Source: Lycorma delicatula (taxonomy: Eukaryota; Arthropoda; Insecta; Hemiptera; Fulgoridae). Taken from it: 64,000 bases of DNA. This document shows, piece by piece, positions 1-12,129 of this stretch. The notes under the pieces were generated by a model. That model was not told the origin of the DNA. It made no database searches and saw only the letters and a program-made list of their open reading frames with translations. The stretch lies in NCBI RefSeq assembly GCF_047948215.1, contig NC_134465.1:13802522-13866521 (forward strand), given 5' to 3'. Both the position numbers and the translations under genes were made by a program. Each line of letters begins with the position of its first letter. The stretch's first letter is position 1.

Positions 1-1980
1 TGAGGCCGTAAGAAGAATGGAAAAACGGTGCAAGAAAGGATGGCCGAAAGGAAAGCCTAGACGGTAAACATTGGATTCGAAAGTTGTATTAGAATATGAA
101 ATTACGAACCTTTTTTTTAATTTTTTTTTTTTTTTGAAGCGAGACGGGGCTAATGACCAAAGTAGTCGATGCCCCTAAAAACCTCAAAAAACAAAAAATA
201 AAAATAATCGTTCGTACAGTACCGTCGAACAATAGAGAATTAGCAATTTGAAAATCAGAGAACCGTAAATAAAGTTGTCGCTTCACTAAATTATGCCACA
301 TATAACACGGTAAATAATTTTATAACACGTATAACCGCTAAATAATTTTATTCAATAACTACGGAATCAAACGAACACCCGGGCAATAAATAAACTATCG
401 GTCCATAGATTAAGTGGATGTTAATAACTAATAAATTTTATATAAAAATTATTTACAACTTGATCGATCGTTCTGCAACACTTACGAACGTATCGGTAAC
501 CTAGAAACCGAGAAACAGAAAATCCGAATTAAGGATAGATTTACCGCAGGCCAAAACCTTTAAAATAAGGTCGATGCAATTTTATAACGAGTCGACGGTG
601 TAACTACAAGACAGGAAAACGAAAGGACTGAAATAAATAAGAAAGAGGATTATAAGTCATATCGAAACGGTCACAAAAAATGTCTAACTACAATTATTTT
701 TTTTTTAATGTTCAGCGATTAAGAAAGTCGGAGAAGGTTATATACGATGAAAAAGTATCGCGAGATATACAACGTAGTAGTCGCTAAAAATAAACGAGGA
801 ATGAAGAGATCGATAACAAGAAAGACGAGATAATGACGATGATGCGATACCATTCTCAGAGATCGATCGACGCATAATCTAAGCCCTCCCGTTTCTCAAG
901 AGATTATCGAAGGGGATGTTGATAATTTATCGAGACGAGTATCGGGCAGGTCTTGAGCGATTTGATCGCCGATCAGAAAGAACTGCGACCGTCGAATAAT
1001 CATCGTATCCGGGATAGACGACGGCCTCCGTGCCATTTTGGTTCGTCAACGGGTGAAAGTTTACGGAAAATTTCCTTTACAATGCGTTCGAAACGATCGC
1101 GCCTACAGACGGACGGTATTCAATAACCGAGAAAGAAACAAAATCTAAAGCGCTTTCGTACGGAAAAAGTTGAAACGGCCGGCATAATTTGCGGGCGCTG
1201 TCGTTTATCACCCGAGTTCTTCGGGCTTAAGGTCTGATTTTCTCATAAAGTAGAAAACACCGGATATAATTTTAACTGTCGGAAATCGACGGGTTTGTTA
1301 TTTGTTTTCTATCGTCGTCGAAAAACCTGTCGAAACCGTTGCAAGAGTACGCATCCTGTTTTCCTATGTTACGGCGATCTATTTCAGTCTCGTGACAGAT
1401 TACCGGTCAGAGAAGTTACTCTACAGGTCACCGGCAGAGAAGTTATAATCGGCCTAAACGGATTAAGGTAGAAATATATTTTTTTTTACTTATAAAAAAA
1501 GATATTTCAGAAAATAAGACCGACTACCATCACGGTCGGTCACTAGATAAGTACGACGGTCCATCCTATACGGCAGACATTTCCCGATTTTGCATTATAG
1601 GCGATCGAAATCGTTGCGTCTTTCCGTGTCTTCAGTCGAAAAAGGGGCGTTATAAAATCAATAACTTAATTTTTGAAGGAAAATACTCGTTTTTAACCGC
1701 GTGTATTATATGCGGACTTACAGCGGGAATGTCGGAAGGAGTCTAACAAAGCTTTTAATGCGATAAAGATAAACCGCTTGACACTGCCCTCCCAATACCT
1801 ACTAAACTAACCGGCTACGCTAATTAGCGGCGCCGAAATGAAATCATCCAGGAACAAAATTGTTTTGTAAATTTGGAATCGAGGATCAAATCTGTTTAAT
1901 CGGCCTCTTTTTTGTTTAATTTCTCTTCTCGTTCAGAAATAACGATAATACTCTACAAAATTCATTACGCCTTTTTAAAC
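1..1980. other. Intergenic, no gene recognised
   Basis: I see no coding similarity on either strand. There is a T-rich tract at about 111-135, which on the minus strand would be A-rich and could be an old retroposon tail, but no element can be recognised beside it. The open frames here are short and of random-looking composition. Confidence 0.5.
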
Positions 1981-2609
1981 AAAATCGGATGAAAATAGGA
2001 GAAAAGATTATGGAGGTAGACGAATTTTGTTATTTGGGAAGTAGAATTACTAAAGATGGACGAAGCAGGAGCGATATAAAATGCCGAATAGCACAAACTA
2101 AACGAGCCTTCAGTCAGAAATATAATTTGTTTACATCAAAAATTAATTTAAACGTCAGGAAAAGATTTTTGAAAGTGTATGTTTGGAGCGTCGCTTTATA
2201 TGGAAGTGAAACTTGGACGATCGGAGTATCTGAGAAGAAAAGATAAGAAGCTTTTGAAATGCGGTGCTATAGGAGAATGTTAAAAATCAGACGGGTGGAT
2301 AAAGTGACAAATGAAGAGGTATTGCGGCAAATAGATGAAGAAAGAAGCGTTTGGAAAAATATAGTTAAAAGAAGAGACAGACTTATAGGCCACATACTAA
2401 GGCATCCTGGAATAGTCGCTTTAACATTGGAAGGACAGGTAGAAGGAAAGAATTGTGTAGGCAGGCCACGTTTGGAATATGTAAAACAAATTGTTAGGGA
2501 TGTAGGATGTAGAGGATATACTGAAATGAAACGACTAGCACTAGATAGGGAATCTTGGAGAGCTGCATCAAACCAGTCAAATGACTGAAGACAAAAAAAA
2601 AAAAATCGG
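1981..2609 (+). mobile_element. 5'-truncated non-LTR retrotransposon copy (3' end) with short target duplication
   Basis: The copy starts abruptly inside the reverse transcriptase ORF at about 1989 and ends in an A run at 2593-2605. The string aaaatcgg occurs at 1981-1988, just before the truncation point, and again at 2602-2609 after the A run, so it is a plausible 8-bp target-site duplication. Part of it overlaps the poly(A), so the true length is ambiguous. A second, much shorter copy of the same 3' end lies in reverse orientation at 27377-27498. Loss of the 5' part is usual for LINEs that integrate by target-primed reverse transcription. Confidence 0.8.
1989..2588 (+). pseudogene. C-terminal part of a LINE endonuclease-reverse transcriptase ORF
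   Basis: One reading frame runs from 1989 to the TGA at 2586-2588, broken by a TAA at 2244-2246. Before the stop the frame gives VDEFCYLGSRITKDGRS and SVALYGSETWT; after it gives CYRRMLKI, RDRLIGHILRHPG and GRPRLEYVKQIV. These are the motifs of the region downstream of the reverse transcriptase core in the RTE-like endonuclease-reverse transcriptases common in insects. The stop sits where related proteins have leucine, so it is probably a single-base nonsense change. The normal protein is several times longer; the endonuclease and catalytic reverse transcriptase domains are missing. The clade (RTE-like) is from family memory and is less certain than the LINE assignment. Confidence 0.82.
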
Positions 2610-4139
2610 GAAGAGATTTGCAATTCGGCCTGAACGTTTTCAAGTTTTCGATGCGCGTAACGGACTGATTTCGAAGATAGGGAGAATTACTGAAGTCGTG
2701 TCATTCTAAACCGAGCGATCAATCGTTTTAACAAAAATATACGTCGTCTACGTAAACAAGTTTAAAATATTTTTCTGTGTTTTAATGCTACCGTACCTTG
2801 ACTGTTATCCGTAATAAGACGTAGTCTGACGTCAAACCGATATAAAAAGTAATTTCGGCGAATATTCAAGAAAATTAGTCGCCAATTTAAAAAAAAAATA
2901 ATACCTTTTCAAAGAAAAAAATAAAGTTTCATTTTTTTATTTTATACGTAACATATTTTATACCTAGTAAGGGACGTATAGAAAATAGTCCGTTAGATTA
3001 TTTGTAGAATCAACAAATCGATCAAAGGTAAACCTCATCGTAAATAATGCAAATTTCATTAACCGTTCTCCTCCTTTACAATCACAAATTCACATATAAA
3101 AACGTTATACGTTATCGGTACGAAACTGTCACGCAATCGAACCTTTTTTGAAGATTCTAAAGCACATTACTTGCAACCGACTCGTAAAAACGAAATTACT
3201 ATTTTCTTCTCCGAATGCGAATATTATGTCATCGCCAGTAAAACCGGAAGAGGATATTATAATGTATAACTAACGGACAAATGTTTTTTTTAGAGGACAA
3301 AGAAACCGCATCAAATTTATATAAATAATAGAAAAATAATCCGCTTAAAAAGCGAGACATCTCACACACATCTGAACGACCTAAACTAAAACCGCCTTAA
3401 CGATAATCGTTTTTAAAGCTTCGCGTTTCACACGCGGTTCAATAACAAAGAGACATCGGTAATACTGGTTACCGATTAACATAAACAACCCGTAAGTCAT
3501 TTGCATTTAACTGAAAAGGAATATATGTTGGGCTTTGAAAATCTAAATTCTTTTTCGGCAACAGTCTCACATTTATTGACATTCATTTAACGAGTTTGTA
3601 CTAAGATATAACGTTAAGGACGGTAGAAAAAACATTACCGACTTCGATTACTTCATTTTGTTAAACGGATGAGATATTCATTAACGTATATAACTAAGCG
3701 GATCGGCTAAAGAGACGATTAAAAAATTGTAAATAATTTAAATAAAATCCTTTGTGATCTGCCCACAAATAATGGAAAACTACAATTCGTTTGTGTAATC
3801 AAATTTTCATACTATTATAGGTATTAAGCGTAGTTTTTTTGCAACCGACTCGTATTTTTTCTCGTACAATTCACCTAGTAACTAGTAAATCAAGACAAAC
3901 ATATAGGTTGTACGATAACGATGAGGTGATTATAAGAGACTGCCGCTGACGTAATAATAATCACAAAACAGCGACGTAGATTTGTTGCCCGCAAAACGTA
4001 AAAGTCGTACAAATACGCATCGGTAAATTAATAGTTTACAAATATCCACGTGTAAAACCGGCAGGAAAGATACGACAGATGTAAACCGTACGTTAACGAT
4101 AAGGTGAATATAAAACAACTGATACCGAGGAGGTATCGT
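2610..4139. other. Intergenic, no gene recognised
   Basis: AT-rich sequence without recognisable coding or repeat family. A 16-base string, ttgcaaccgactcgta, occurs at about 3171-3186 and again at about 3839-3854, but the flanks do not match, so I do not call a repeat. Confidence 0.5.
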
Positions 4140-4600
4140 ACAGTGTTGCCAAATCACAAGTAAAAACCACGTGGGGGCGCCCCGACCGAGTCCATCCATC
4201 GGTCGGTCGGTTCGCATGACGTCATTTAAATGAATCAGCTGATAGCGCAGACTCCCACGTGACTCTCTCACGGGTTTGCTTCGCTCGGCGGCTCTCTCAC
4301 CGTCCTGTAGTACAGCTGTGCGCTCGGAAGAGGGTACATGGCGCGGCGCTAGGCTACGGCACAATACACCATCGCCGTACACGGTGCATCAAGCGCACAC
4401 ACGATCAGTATCGGCCGACCGTCTGCCGGTAGCAGACGGGCGAGGTGTGCAGCGTCTGCGAACGGAACGTTAGGAAGCGCGAGCGGGTGAGGTTAGCGTA
4501 GGGTACACCAAAAGCGCCTGTCAGACATCGAACGACGAACCGTCGAGAGGGATGTTACTCGCTACTGCGATCAGAATTATATATAAGCGATAGGATAGAG
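4140..4600. promoter_or_regulatory. GC- and CpG-rich patch with CRE-like site; possible promoter
   Basis: This patch is clearly richer in G+C and CpG than its surroundings. It holds a consensus CRE palindrome, tgacgtca, at 4217-4224, a cagctg E-box close downstream and a tatatataa box near 4578-4588. Open frames exist on both strands (for example 3930-4382 minus), but none has a convincing start or family match, so they may simply reflect the base composition. A promoter or first exon of a gene outside the view is a reasonable inference but is unproven. Confidence 0.3.
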
Positions 4601-5550
4601 CCGCTTTCGTACCGATTTATTTGACAAATCGTAGAAGACTGGGCTAAGATAACCGATCGGCACGACCGCATTTACGATACTCGTACCCTCCCAAGCTAAA
4701 AGTATTTTAGTTTAATATTTAATCGCTGTATTATCCAGTAACCTATGCGAATCACACCGGCATATATTATCATTTTTAAGGAAAAAATTTAGGAACCACC
4801 CCTAACGATCAAATATTATATCTTTATACAACATAAAAAATGTTTTACATTTTTTAATAATCTGATCGCCCAAAAAAAACAACAAAATGCCGTACTAAAA
4901 CAAAATATAGAAAAATATTTACAAAGTTATAAATAAAACGATAACGCATTTTTTACGTACAGAATAACAAACTTCAAATCGCGATTCGGTTAGAAATACA
5001 GACGATTCAAAGTCTGAAGCATTCTTCTAACGTTAGAAGTAATAATCGACTGTGTAATAAACGTCTGAAATTAAGTCATTTTCCCCTACAAATTTTAGCT
5101 ATTTAATGCGCGTGATTTACAGGAAAATTTCAGAGCGCATTGAAGTCAAAGAACCAAAAACGATCTGCTCCTTCGACATTTTAATTAATAAATCCTACAC
5201 AACTTTAATTAAGAAAAAGTTAAAAAGTCTGTTCGGAAAATTAAGCATAGTAAGATCACATACGAACGTAAAATGGAATATATTTCGAGACTCCTTATTT
5301 TAATTTCTAATTGTGATTTTGTCGCATGAACTGCGACTTGCATCTACGCACACACAGATCAACCGCGTGAACGGGATCGATATTAATTACAGATATTAAA
5401 GGAAATATTTAAAAATTTTAATACAGTTGTTTTTATTTTTTATCTGTTCTGTAACAGAATTGCTTTTTTATCTTGATTTATCGCAACAGAATTCACGGAG
5501 TGATTCGTATGGACGCCTTAAGCGATTTTGCAATTTCTTATCGTTACCCT
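4601..5550. other. Intergenic, no gene recognised
   Basis: AT-rich sequence. The only open frame of note (5106-5303, plus, 65 residues) is rich in Lys, Ile and Ser with no recognisable motif, and is most likely chance. Confidence 0.5.
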
Positions 5551-5555
5551 AAGAC

Positions 5556-5660
5556 CAGTGGTTTCCAAACTTTTCCGAGTCGCCGCGCCCTTTTTCAATT
5601 ACAATTTTTCCACAGCACCCTAACCTAAGTAAAAGTACAACTACCCGCAAGTAAGAGATA
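5556..5660. mobile_element. Possible hAT-type transposon terminus
   Basis: The string cagtggtttccaaac followed by ttttccgagtcgccgcgccc resembles the terminal inverted repeats of many hAT elements, which often begin CAG(T/G)GGTT. I cannot find the opposite end or an 8-bp duplication nearby, so this may be a fragment or a chance match. Confidence 0.35.
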
Positions 5661-5734
5661 AAAATAAATAAAACTCGTGTATCTTCATTATTTTTTTACT
5701 TTATTAACATTAAATTAATTATTATAAATGCCTC

Positions 5735-6240
5735 GGTTCAATCGGTGTCAACACCAATGGTGCAGTGGTGGTTGTCTTGACGTCAGCACCTCCCTGTCAT
5801 GCAAATAACTGTTAATCCCCGCTCTGAGATAGTCTTCATTCTAATTCGTTCATAATGACCGTCCAAGGTACGCTGTTGAAGGCATTGCGTATGTCTAGGA
5901 GGACCAGCAGAGGAATCTTCCTGGTCCACCGTGTGCCAGCCCTACACGTATCGGTCCAGTATTTTACCTTATATTCCGCATCGACCGTTGATTTACCTTT
6001 AACAAAACCGAACTGCTACGGCGAAAGGCCACCTGATGTCTATAACTCCGTTCATACGCGTTCAGCAAGGAGTCGTTCTTATAATTTGCCAAGTGTAGGC
6101 AACAAACATATCGGTCGATAGGTTCGAGCTTGACCGTCCTTAGTCGGCTTCGGAATTAGTAAAAACCGTCCCTGCTTCCAAGAAACCGGAAAGTTACCGC
6201 ACCCAAGGAATTTACTGAGCGGTCAGAACAAAGCCAGGGA
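5735..6240 (-). pseudogene. R1-like LINE reverse transcriptase relic
   Basis: Read on the minus strand in several shifted frames, the segment gives, in order, GNFPVSWKQGRFLLIPKP, YRPICLLPTLGKLYERLL, a run ending in a degraded LDIRNAFNS-type block, and NSYLHDREVL. This order matches reverse transcriptase blocks 0 to 3 of the R1 group of non-LTR retrotransposons (the PxxWKxGRLVLIPKPGK, YRPICLLxxxGK, LDIxNAFNS and YLxDRxV blocks). The frame changes repeatedly and stops are frequent, so it is an old relic of about 500 bp. The YxDD block is not present in this piece. Block names come from family knowledge; the peptides are read from this sequence. Confidence 0.72.
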
Positions 6241-6879
6241 TACAAAAATAAATGTAATTTTTGTTGAAGTTTATTAGAAAATCGTGGAAACACGAAAAAA
6301 TGTTCTTACCTTGTTTTCAGTGTAATTTATATCGGAGTTATAAAAACAGACACCGGGTATTTATCGGCGTTAACACTCTCAGAAGGATGAGTTTATGCGC
6401 CTTTATATATCGACAAAAACGTAATACGAGGTAATTATTGATCGGGCCGTTAAATATTTGTAAGTACGCGAATATATTCCCACAGAACGATGTTTTAATT
6501 ACGTCTGAGTTTTGCGGCATTACCGTAATCCTTGTCCCGACAAATTCGCTCTAAGTACCGCAATACAATCTGTATATAAATAAAAATATACCGTTCCCGG
6601 TACTTAGACGATACCCTTTCAGGATCGGTAAAAAATTATAAAACTATTTATCTAAAAGGTTCCTGCTAAGTAAAGCTAAAAATACATTCGCTTACGATCT
6701 GACGTCTCAGTAACATCGGATATGTATAAAATAATAATTTATCGGTATTTGAAGGACGTGATGTCAGAGTGTAATAAAGCGGCTTCCTTTTACATACAAC
6801 TTTTTTGCGTTTTTTTTATTTTTTTAAACTTTGTTCCCGTCAATTATTAATATTAAAAATAGAAAAAAAGGCGGGGCGT
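6241..6879. other. Intergenic, no gene recognised
   Basis: No recognisable coding or repeat signal. The minus-strand open frame at 6338-6520 has no family features. Confidence 0.45.
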
Positions 6880-7060
6880 TCTTCCAGAATGTTGTTTAGA
6901 TTTGAACTTTGTACGGATGAAATTGTAACTTCTGGTGGAGTTCAATCGTTTATCGATCGAGCCGCAAAGCTTACGGATGTTTACGAGAAAACGTCGAGGG
7001 CTTCTTGTGAACGAAGCCCTCAATATTCTCTGGGATTCGCTAGTTCGTGGAATTTTTAAC
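6880..7060 (+). pseudogene. Possible R1-like LINE fragment (endonuclease to RT linker)
   Basis: An open frame on the plus strand (6805-7059) contains VTSGGVQSFIDRAAKLTDVY and EKTSRASCERS. This resembles the linker between the endonuclease and reverse transcriptase domains of R1-group LINEs, where a helical stretch precedes a conserved PWW motif. The PWW itself is not evident in frame. Two other R1-like relics lie within 3 kb, which makes a LINE origin plausible, but the similarity is weak and I may be over-reading it. Confidence 0.35.
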
Positions 7061-7399
7061 GGTTTCTTCTCTGAAGTTGAACCCGTGTTCTAAAACCGTT
7101 CAACCCGTTGACCACACGACAAGGTGGAACGTGATCATGACGTCCTTTTTAGTGACGCCGAAATTCCTTGCAAGGAGTAAAACCGTCATCGTTTTTTAAA
7201 TACGCTTCTCGGCAAACGCGTGTCGCGAGCAGATACATTTTTGCTTAACGGCAAAGTTATCTCTGCCTCAACAGCACGATCGTGAAGCGCTGCTACCTTT
7301 ACACGGCTCCCTCTACGCGTTTCAGAAGTTCTTCTTTTTTCCCGGTCCACCTGTACGATTCACAGCTTCTAGACTGTAACAAGGTCTAATTACATAATC

Positions 7400-9199
7400 T
7401 TAATTTAACAGATTTACGATGAAACGTATAAAAATTTTCTATAGGGAAAATTTTACACTTTTCTCATCGAACAAAAATAGTTTAAGGCATTCTGATTTTA
7501 GAAAATAATGAAAACCAATCGGACGCAGTAAGGTAACATTTTTAACGAGGAAACAAAAGGAATTTGTACGATTTAAAAAATATATATAAATCATTAAAGG
7601 GATAATAAAAATTAGTTAAAAAATCGTTAAAAATTAAAATCAAAATTACGAAACACAATACAAGATCGTGATAGAGGGAAAAATTAATTCTTAAAAAAAA
7701 ATTAGTTATATTGTTGTTGATATCGTGACAGATGATTTATGTTAGTATATCTGGTGACACGAGGCGCTGATCGGAGCTAATTATTACGTTTAGTATTTAA
7801 CAGAGTGAGGTTAAGCCGAAGTTAGGCTGGATATCACCTGGATTTCAACGGATCGGTATACAAACGCAAAATTTTCGGTTACTGAAGAAGTCGTTGCAGA
7901 GACTATACTCAAGTGGCGATATGCGAAAGGAAAGGTAAACATTTTTAGGTCGGTCGATGTTCCGACTTAAACCGTCGTTAAAATTGAAACTCGTTGAAAT
8001 CCGTTTAAAACTTGTAAAATATAAATAATATGCCCAAAAAAGGGGTTTTCTTCGTAACATGTGGGGAAAATTTGTGCCGACAGAATTTTCAACTTAGAAT
8101 TCGGTCAGGTATGAAATTTATTCGCGCAAAAAAAATGCAGAAGTGAAAACGGTTACGAACAGCCAGAATGAAAAACGTAGAGAAAAATAGAAGAAGAATG
8201 ACATTAAAAATATAGAATAGAAGAAGGAGTAAAACATTACCGTGGAGGTCGTTTGAAAAGTAGATTCATTGAATAACACTATTGTATCTTAATAAAAGGA
8301 TTTTCATTAATGTTGTTTTCTTTCATCCCCCTCTCCCTCTGTTTATTATATGATGTAATCAGTGCCTAAGCGGAAAATCTTTCTTTTTATTATATCTCAG
8401 TTGGTTCTTCTCCCGTTCTAATCTCCTTTTCCATTTCCTCTCGCTTACGCCTGAAATTTAATTTTCAGATCTTTTCGAATGAAATCGACCGTCGGATTAC
8501 TGATTACGGTGAAAATTGCTCGTTTTAAATATAATTTTTTTTATTCGGGTACAGGACGGTTTTTAAATTGTCGTATAAGCATTAATCGTGACGTAATTTG
8601 TCGACGGATGCGATAATTTTTATTGAATTCACGTTCCATAATTTTCATAAAAATTATGTGGAAGCGTTCGATGATGATACGTTTAGTTTGTGAACGGATG
8701 TATTTTAGTTATTTTTTAAGTAAGGAGTAAACACAGATTAATGTTTTTTGATTTAGCTTCTGTCGTGGTGCCGTTAAAACTCGCCGTCAAATTTTACTAA
8801 TTGAAATTTTCGGTTGATTAATTATTTCCAATCGTTGTAAAGAGGTTCGGTTTTATCGTTTGATTGATATCGTGTTTCTTTCAAAATAAACTGATTTTGC
8901 CACTTGACTTTTATACGCCTAGATTACATATACACAATTTTTTTTGTTTTTTTTTAATGAAAAGTACATACAATTTTATTTACCGATAACTTCTGATTTT
9001 TTTTTTATTGTAAAACTTTTTTAAGATCAGAAGTTAATAATTGTTAATAAATCAATACATTTCAATTTAAAAAAAAACTGAAAAAAGGAAATGAAGTTGC
9101 ATTCGATGGCAACCGATGTGCCTTCTCCTTATTACTGCAGAGAAAAAGGTTCAGAATCCAAATTATTTAGATTTTGGACAAATTTGGCATTCCAACGCT
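7400..9199. other. Intergenic, no gene recognised
   Basis: Low-complexity AT-rich sequence with poly(A) and poly(T) runs (for example 8940-8960 and 9000-9010) and a C+T-rich tract near 8320-8345. No gene, TIR or SINE head seen. Confidence 0.5.
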
Positions 9200-9204
9200 A
9201 ATAT

Positions 9205-9375
9205 TTTTTGAGTTATGCGAGATACATACGTATGTACAGGATCGCGCCGAAACTAGTCAAAATGGATTCAGGGATGGTCAAAATGAATATTTCCGTTGAA
9301 ATCTGGAAACCGAAATTTTTTGCTATTGCAATACCTCCTTTAACTTCGTACGAGGAAGTTATCGGTTTACTTGGC
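9205..9375. repeat. Probable dispersed repeat fragment ending in a small hairpin
   Basis: The segment runs from gcgagatacatacgtatgta to acttcgtacgaggaagt (9346-9362), which can fold as a short imperfect hairpin. The wording of the interior strikes me as that of a high-copy insect repeat, but this is recognition from memory and cannot be tested here. The open frame through it (9208-9429) has no family similarity. Confidence 0.35.
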
Positions 9376-9939
9376 ATTTCTGTCGCCACCACCCCGCTCC
9401 GATCGGTCGCCCTAAAGCGTAAGACCTAATGTCTGTGCCGCAAACGGCAACTGAGCCTCGAACAGTTTAGGGAACAGTATTCTAACATAGCTCTTAGAGC
9501 TTACCCGACAGCGTGGTGCAATACACGACTTACGTGTCCCGACCGCTTCCTTGATATATATTAACGAAAACAGGTAGGCGGCTGAAAAATAGATTTAATT
9601 TAATAGAGAGAGAGAAAAAAAGAAAATCCTATCTGAGGCTGTATCTGTTTTCAGTCTAAATACTTTTTTTAACCCGTTTCAAAATTACGGGTTAGATTTA
9701 TAAATTTCTTACGGATTACGTTCGAAATTTTTAAAATTAAATTCAACTTACTTTTTTAAAGGGCGCTATGAACATTTGGTCGCATGAATTACATGTAAAA
9801 TTTGACGGGAAAAATGATTGCGGAAACCAGGAGTTGATATGTCAACGCCTGACTCCTTATAGTGCTCTTTTAGATTACGACCTAAACCGTCGGTTTGTTT
9901 ACCACCGTTACGATTGGTCATAGCGTATACGCGTGGAAC
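9376..9939. other. Intergenic; no feature recognised
   Basis: The first 200 bases are somewhat GC-richer than average, but neither strand gives a recognisable protein. It may be further decayed LINE sequence, since an R1-like relic starts at about 9940. Confidence 0.35.
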
Positions 9940-10262
9940 ATAAAAGCTTCGCTGTTATTCATCGATGCCGATCTTACGGGAGCCGTCCTGAATATTTACG
10001 ATATTACGAGAAGAACTGGTGCCGACGATTGGAAATTTTAGACTGATCGTTCTGAAGAGTTCTTGCAAGGTGAAACAGTTTTTCGTGTAAAGCCGCTTGC
10101 TCTGGAATTTCACATTCGATGGGGTGTTGCGACTCGGATTCCCTGGAAATGTATTTTTAACGGGATACACTGACGATTTGGTTCTGTTAGCTTCCGGCCA
10201 GTCAAAAGAAGCGGAAAGAGCATCCGACTTGGCGATTAGAAGAATAAGCATTTGACTCCGAT
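9940..10262 (+). pseudogene. R1-like LINE reverse transcriptase relic with YxDD block
   Basis: On the plus strand the frame ending at the TGA near 10252 gives LLWNFTFDGVLRLGFPGNVF, GYTDDLVLLASGQSKEAERA and LAIRRIS. This matches the R1-group reverse transcriptase segment GPLLWNxxxDGVLRL followed by the catalytic YADDLALV block. Here the usual Ala is Thr (YTDD); both catalytic aspartates remain. Upstream of LLWN, the expected SGVPQGSVLGP block is present only as a degraded in-frame remnant with a stop. Downstream similarity fades after about 10260. It is in the opposite orientation to the relic at 5735-6240 and covers a different RT block, so they could come from separate insertions. Confidence 0.78.
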
Positions 10263-11755
10263 CGGAAGGATTATATCGAAAAAGATTTCATTATTATAGC
10301 AACGAGGTGTAACGTAAAACCCGTATTTTTAAAATTATTTTATTTCTCTCATCAGTGCACGCGTTACTCAAATCGTAAATAAAATCATCGGGCGACAAAT
10401 AAAAGTGAAATAGCATTTTAAACCTAATTTCCGCATTTACTATCCGGAAATAAACAATATCTTTCAAGGGATGAATTTTGTTTCAGGATTACACGGCTAA
10501 AATTTAATATAGGAGAAAAACCTCGTGCCGATTATTACCCGCGTAAATCGGATGAAATCATTTACGTGTATAATTTAAACAGAGAATCGACTTTATCCAA
10601 AATACCGGATAGCTATCGGCGAATTTAGCAGCTAAACGTGTAAAAAATCGATGACTCTAATTAAAATGGGCAAAACAAATCAGAAAATTTTAAAGATGTG
10701 TTTTACACTGAATAATTCATCCCCTACGGCGTTAATAGCTGGTCCATTATAATTTTTACGTTACTCGTTAATTCTGATATCTTATTTAAAATCTAAAAGT
10801 CATACGTACGCATCATAATTATTTTAACTCGTAAGCAGTTATATGACTATACGATTATTAAACAGAAAACTGTCAATTTTGTTGGAATGATTATCGCATA
10901 AGTAAATAAACGTCCGACCCGTATTTAATTATTTGAAATTCTATTATTCAATTTTAATTAAAAAGGAAGAAACAGAATCCAAAATTTATTTTTATTATCG
11001 AATCTGTGGAAAAAAGCCAACGGAACGAAAGCAATGTTTCGATAACAATAAAACTTTTTAAGCTCGAGCAACAACGACCGGGAATTTCACTTCTAACTGC
11101 CAACACAGAGCAGAACGTACAGACGTTTCTCCCCACCAACTGTATTGTTAATCGATGAGTCATTTCCACATCATCTCCGTTCACACACACACACACACAT
11201 ATTATTTTGACAGTTCATAAATATATTAACATAAGTTCAACCGACATTATAACACACCTACAATGTTAAAAAGCTTTAATAATAACTGCTCATTAATTTT
11301 ATCCATGCGTACACAAATACACATATGTTTCTGGAGTAAAAATGAATACGCGGGCACGTACGTGTACATGCATACACACACACCAAACTAAAACAAATAT
11401 TTGTCGCAACACTAGCATCAAATACAATAATAAAGAATTCAACGGTTAAATTAATGTTATCAGACGTCACGAAACAAAACGGTAAGTTTGTTTTTATTAA
11501 ATATCTTTCAGGACAAATCATTACGCAAGTGTATCGAACGAAATCGTTTCCTCCCTGAAAACACCAATATTACGTCGTTAATTTCTCATTTAAAACCCTT
11601 TTTTTTTAATACTGACCTTCGACCGTCAGATTTTCTTACGATGTACGGTAATTCACTCGACACTAAAACGATCGGTTGTCGACGGTTCCCGTTCAAAGCG
11701 ATAACGATTTCTTTCTTCTTTTTCGAAAATTAATAATAATTAATTTACTTAATAC
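10263..11755. other. Intergenic with a CA microsatellite
   Basis: A (CA)9 run occupies 11182-11199. Otherwise AT-rich sequence with short chance frames. Decayed continuation of the R1-like relic is possible up to about 10640 but is not readable. Confidence 0.5.
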
Positions 11756-11761
11756 TGTCCG

Positions 11762-11885
11762 TTCTACCGACCTAAGCGGTACAGCGGTAACATCTCCGTC
11801 TTTTATCCAGACAGTTCAGGATTCGAATCCGGTCGGGCTAGATATTTATTCACAGGCGCGCTACAAAATGATTTTCATACGCGTA
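11762..11885 (+). mobile_element. tRNA-derived SINE fragment
   Basis: An A-box-like segment (taagcggtacagcggtaac, from 11773) is followed by a B-box, ggattcgaatcc, at 11819-11830, and then by gcgctacaaaat at about 11868-11879. Box order and spacing fit a tRNA-like pol III head. A nearby copy (12030-12115) shares the cgctacaaaa tail element, so both may belong to one SINE family. No cloverleaf can be drawn, so it is not a tRNA gene. Confidence 0.55.
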
Positions 11886-12029
11886 TAAATAAAGGGGAGA
11901 AATTTAACTAGACACAGGGCTGTTGTTATCGAAGAGAGTATAGATAAATAATATTTTTTCCTCGGTCCGTTATGCGGTGTTTACGGAATCGTAAAAAAAT
12001 ATTATATCTTCATAATTATTAATACAGCG

Positions 12030-12115
12030 CTGACCTTTCAGCAACGAAGCATTAGGTAGTCTTTCATACGGTGGTTCTGGGTTCGAATTCCAGGAGGGAT
12101 CGGCATTCTTCACCC
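12030..12115 (+). mobile_element. tRNA-derived SINE fragment, degraded A-box
   Basis: A B-box, ggttcgaattcc, at 12080-12091 is followed by cggcattcttcacccgctac, close in wording to the tail of the SINE piece at 11762-11885 in the same orientation. The A-box is no longer clear. Confidence 0.5.
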
Positions 12116-12129
12116 GCTACAAAATTAAT

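Noticed and set aside
3171..3854. Repeated 16-mer ttgcaaccgactcgta
   Set aside because: The flanks of the two copies do not match, so there is no evidence for a larger duplicated unit.
3930..4382. 150-codon open frame on the minus strand in the GC-rich patch
   Set aside because: It starts without ATG, overlaps an open frame on the other strand, and changes abruptly from Arg-rich to hydrophobic with no family match. It looks like a product of local composition.
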